Assembly: GCA_030068145.1 (NCBI GenBank)
Contig: JAPJBO010000085.1
Location: 62,001-126,000 of the forward strand
Source of the DNA: Diplonema papillatum
Taxonomy: Eukaryota > Euglenozoa > Diplonemea > Diplonemida > Diplonemidae
Direction: 5' to 3'
Length of the DNA stretch: 64,000 bases
Below, piece by piece: positions 60,787-64,000 of the stretch. A program made the position numbers and the translations under genes. Below the pieces are notes generated by a model that was not told the DNA's origin, did no database searches, and saw only the letters and a list, made by a program, of their open reading frames with translations. The stretch's first letter is position 1. Every line of letters begins with the position of its first letter.

Positions 60787-61799
60787 CGCTTATGTTCTTC
60801 TTCTAAGGGGCAGGAGTCCTGCTTGAGTGCTTACTGGGTGTGCGTGTGTGTTTGTGTTTAAGTTCAGGGCCTTGAGTGGGTAACCGCTAAATCAAAGTAT
60901 AGCCCACTTGTCCTTTCACCAGTCGGCTTGGAGTTGCCGACACGCTGTCTTTGGGTCCTCTGACTCTTCTCCGAAGGGTGGGTGGGGCGGAATCCTTCGG
61001 GGGACGAATACAGCGTGGGAGGCTGTCACGGCACTCGGCTTAAGACTTTTGTCTTCATCTTGCGGTTTTAGCTGCACGGGGTTTCGGCCCCGTGCAACAG
61101 CTGAGAGTCTACACAGGCGCCACATCTCACCCGAGGATGTGGCAAGCTCTCTCCGTGCAATGAGAGTGGCCTGACTAGCTGTTCCAAACTCCTGCCGTCT
61201 TGGTCGGCAGTCGCCAGAGACTCGCTCGCACGGGGAAGTGGCGCGAATCACTTGTCGCCAAGCATTCTGCAATGCTGACGACTGCTACCCCTGTGTGTGT
61301 GCGTATCGCGTAACGCCTGAAGTGGAGTAATATGGTCCACTTTTCAACTGCAGCTTGATACCACTGCACAGGCAACACAGGGATGGAGTAAACTCTGCGA
61401 AAGAAATTTGCTCTGACAGTTCGAAGCCCTAGTGCAAGCACCCGTCATGACTGGCAGTCGCACTTTGAGTCACACTCCGACTCGAGCCTTGGAATCCTGC
61501 GTGGTTGACCGCTACGCTCTTGCCCCGGAGCAAAGTGCTCCTGCTTCTGTTAATCCACGCTTCTCGCCGGTCACTGGGGCACTATTTGATCCTGCTACCG
61601 TTCGGCTACCCGGAACCTTTATTAACGCAGGTGGAGCCCAGCATCCTGCAGGCACGAGAGCCCCGCCTCTAGGAGTTTGAAGACTCCAGAGCATATGGTG
61701 TGTCGAGCTTGGCGCAGGTATCTCCCTCGGAAACGTCGGGTCGGCTTCGAACATTTTCCTCCACATTGGTGCGATCCTAGCGTGAGTGCCACCCTGCGG
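60787..61799. other. Interval with no supported gene
   Basis: Frames of about 110-120 codons exist on the minus strand without any domain. On the plus strand, base use changes near 61800 from mixed to strongly A/C rich, which marks the start of the island that holds the next gene. Confidence 0.45.
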
Positions 61800-63560
61800 T
61801 CCTCTATTCTGCCTGCATGAGCAATGTCTCAGAAAAGCCACAACAATCCATGAACACGAGGAAAGACCAACAAACCTCCTTTCACAACCACAACCTCAGT
61901 TCACCTTGAAGCACCGAGTAGCCAACCTAGCTGCAACCATTACCTTAGCAGCAGCAATCGCAGCCGCCGGAGGAGGACCATGTCTAAACTCACGAGATAC
62001 ACCACCACAAACTCCTGTTTTCTGCAAGCGGCCCTTAATTTGATCGCCGCCACAGACATGGCACAACAAGTAGTCACATACCACGACTGCCCAACACACA
62101 CGAAAGGCGAATGCATGGCAGCCGTACACGCTTGGGCGACAGGAAAGCGGACGCAAGCAACTCTGCTGCACGTTTTCGCCAACATCGACGGACCGTTCGG
62201 CAACGGGCAGCAATGCGACCTCGGGGAAGTTTTAAGAGCCATCACCACAGCACTTCTTGACGAAAACCTCGCACACCAAACTTGCCAACAACATCGCCCT
62301 GACGCTTTCAACGGTCTACGACATACGACGACGACGACAACTACTTGTAAAAACTGCAACCACAACAAAACCAACCCACCCGAAGACCACGACATAACCT
62401 TCCTACCTCCAATCGACAACTCGATCCAACGGTGCCTGAACAATCACATCAAACCTGGCCCCGCCGCCGACTACAGATGCGAAGTCTGCAAAATCACCGA
62501 TACCACCCTCGCAACAACAACATTTCACCGCATTAATTCAATGCTGTTGATCCAGCTTCAAAGAGCCCGTAGACGCCAAGCGACGAACCGTACCGCTATA
62601 CGCGCCGACCACTCTATCACGCTTCCAGGACAAAACACACCACTCATACTCAAAGCCGTAGCAGTACACTCCGGCCACAACAACGCCGGGCACTACGTCA
62701 TCCACGCCCTCAACGATATCGACGCTAACCAACGTTGGACTCGCTTCGACGGACTACAGACGCACTCCACTTCGACGCAAAACTACACCGACAACGAAGT
62801 ATACCTCTGCGTCTACCAGCTCAAAGACAACCCACAGACAGGTGTCCCTCCACCCATTGACCCATCATACCACAACCACTATGAACCCCCAAAGCCTGCC
62901 ACGCCCAGAACCACAACACAAGAGCCGGACTCGACTCAAAGCATACTTAGAGCTATGCGCGGAGACGAGACATCTACCGACACACCCACACAACGACACG
63001 ACAGCACACCCCCCACACGAACACCCACAACACCAGGCACGTCACAGACCTCCAGTACCACCGCGGAAACAGAGACCAGCAGTGAAGACGACTTACGATG
63101 TCCCCACTGCCACACACGCACAACAACAACCGGCCTCAAACTGAAGGGAAAACAAGGATTACGGACGCACCTACGTTACTGCAAGAAGAAACCACCCAGA
63201 ACTAAGTCACAAACAGAAACAACGCTGCGAAGCACCACCCAGAAACGAGATAGATGTCCCTACTGCCACAGCGACGGACGAACCGTGGGGAAACCACGCT
63301 TCAAAAGTCTACGCCACCATAAGCCCTGGTGTAAAAAGAAGCACTGTAAACGACGCACAGCAACGACGACTACATCAGACGAATAACCTCACTAACCACG
63401 GGTACCCAGTGTGCCCAGAGTGCCTTAACTGTGGCGAGCAACGAACAGTTTTACCCAGCAAATCTACCCAAAAAAAACCTTATATTAGGGCGGAAGCAAC
63501 CCGCACCACGTGAAGCACCGCAAGTGTCGCGAAACCCAAGCACTACTCTACGAGAAAATA
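61800..63560 (+). other. A/C-rich compositional island
   Basis: From about 61800 to about 63560 the plus strand is dominated by A and C with little T and less G than elsewhere, in both the coding and the flanking non-coding parts. Host genes in this window do not show such a bias. Together with the plus-strand orientation this suggests DNA of separate origin. No terminal repeats were found inside the window, so the borders are approximate. Confidence 0.55.
61980..63386 (+). CDS. Ubiquitin-specific-protease-like protein with two zinc fingers
   Basis: The 468-residue frame begins MSKLTRYTTTNSCFLQAALN. The Cys box (C13 in NSCFLQ), the CX2C pairs of the fingers subdomain (C123/C126 and C167/C170), the strand MLLIQLQRA (188-196), the His box HSGHNNAGHYV (230-240, with H238) and the acidic third site WTRFDG (253-258) are all in the order of peptidase family C19. 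The family removes ubiquitin from proteins. Residues 285-370 are Thr/Pro/Ser rich. Two zinc fingers follow: C374, C377, H397, C401, and C426, C429, H447, C451, with a basic tail, suiting nucleic-acid binding. A protease plus such fingers in one short gene, on the opposite strand to all host genes and in an A/C-rich island, points to a mobile element gene. It looks whole. Confidence 0.75.
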   Translation: MSKLTRYTTTNSCFLQAALNLIAATDMAQQVVTYHDCPTHTKGECMAAVHAWATGKRTQATLLHVFANIDGPFGNGQQCDLGEVLRAITTALLDENLAHQTCQQHRPDAFNGLRHTTTTTTTCKNCNHNKTNPPEDHDITFLPPIDNSIQRCLNNHIKPGPAADYRCEVCKITDTTLATTTFHRINSMLLIQLQRARRRQATNRTAIRADHSITLPGQNTPLILKAVAVHSGHNNAGHYVIHALNDIDANQRWTRFDGLQTHSTSTQNYTDNEVYLCVYQLKDNPQTGVPPPIDPSYHNHYEPPKPATPRTTTQEPDSTQSILRAMRGDETSTDTPTQRHDSTPPTRTPTTPGTSQTSSTTAETETSSEDDLRCPHCHTRTTTTGLKLKGKQGLRTHLRYCKKKPPRTKSQTETTLRSTTQKRDRCPYCHSDGRTVGKPRFKSLRHHKPWCKKKHCKRRTATTTTSDE

Positions 63561-64000
63561 CATAAAAACGCGGACAACAGACCGGTACGGGCTACAAGGC
63601 AACCCCTGCTCAACTTGTAGAACGTGGGGGGCCCAAGATTACACTCCACGAAGGAATGTACTTGGTGTCGGTCACAAACAGTCCCGGATATGGCTAGCCA
63701 TAACCCATAACGAAAGCATGCACTAAATATACAATCCGTAACCATAAAGCCCTTTCTTGCTCTAAGAGAACCCATTCATGAACGGTCACACGGTATTTCA
63801 AGCGAACTTTAACTCTTAAAAATGGAAAGAGCGGAAGACGTGGATACTTATTTCCGGGCTAGACGATGCGTGTAGTCTATAACAAGACAATCCCTCGATA
63901 CGCTTGTTTCTCGGGCGAAGCAGAAACCCTGCTGCGGCTGGCACCGCGTTGCGCCGCGAGTGCGAACAACGCTCGGAAAAGAATAGAACAGAAGAAGAAA
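63387..64000. other. Right edge, no gene seen
   Basis: After the stop codon the sequence stays A/C rich for about 170 bases and then returns to mixed composition. No second frame of the putative element begins before the edge of the window. Confidence 0.45.

Overview
The window looks like nuclear DNA from a eukaryotic microbe, probably a protist or alga of unresolved lineage. It has gene-poor stretches, GT-AG introns, and eukaryotic families such as MLH1, a mitochondrial carrier, SET, JmjC, PPR, SAM and a snapin-like protein. It also has an unusual component, a bacterial-type leucyl/phenylalanyl-tRNA-protein transferase homologue. I cannot name the species from sequence alone.

Layout: every host gene I can support lies on the minus strand, from about 55.5 kb down to 2 kb (and 60.8-59.6 kb). 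Left part (2-21.7 kb): Aat-like transferase, SET-domain protein, ankyrin protein, MLH1, four-exon mitochondrial carrier, long coiled-coil protein, snapin-like protein. Middle (24.5-35.3 kb): SAM-domain multipass membrane protein, EF-hand protein, SAM-dependent methyltransferase with a mitochondrial-type leader, a downstream unrecognised ORF, and a membrane-anchored JmjC protein rebuilt from two exons. Right part (41.5-49.8 kb): a large ankyrin protein and a six-exon PPR-like gene whose splice phases all agree; one of its introns carries a (AAC)n tract of about 85 units. Three unrecognised coding regions follow (53.0, 54.7, 59.6 kb).

Repeats are heavy in 50-59 kb. Two inverted copies of a composite element (51951-52897 and 58013-58743) share 12-bp inverted repeats, a tRNA-like A/B-box segment and a minisatellite of GCCCGAACTTTGC type. 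A 20-bp minisatellite, nested palindromes and dispersed repeats lie nearby. A degraded piece of 18S rRNA gene lies at 40.56-40.73 kb.

The only convincing plus-strand gene is at the right end (61980-63386): a complete ubiquitin-specific-protease domain fused to two CX2C-HX3C zinc fingers, set in an A/C-rich island unlike the rest of the window. It may be the first gene of a larger element that continues past the edge.

Exon borders were read by eye from open frames, splice dinucleotides and phase agreement. The ORF starts at several loci are non-ATG and usually reflect exon entry rather than true starts.
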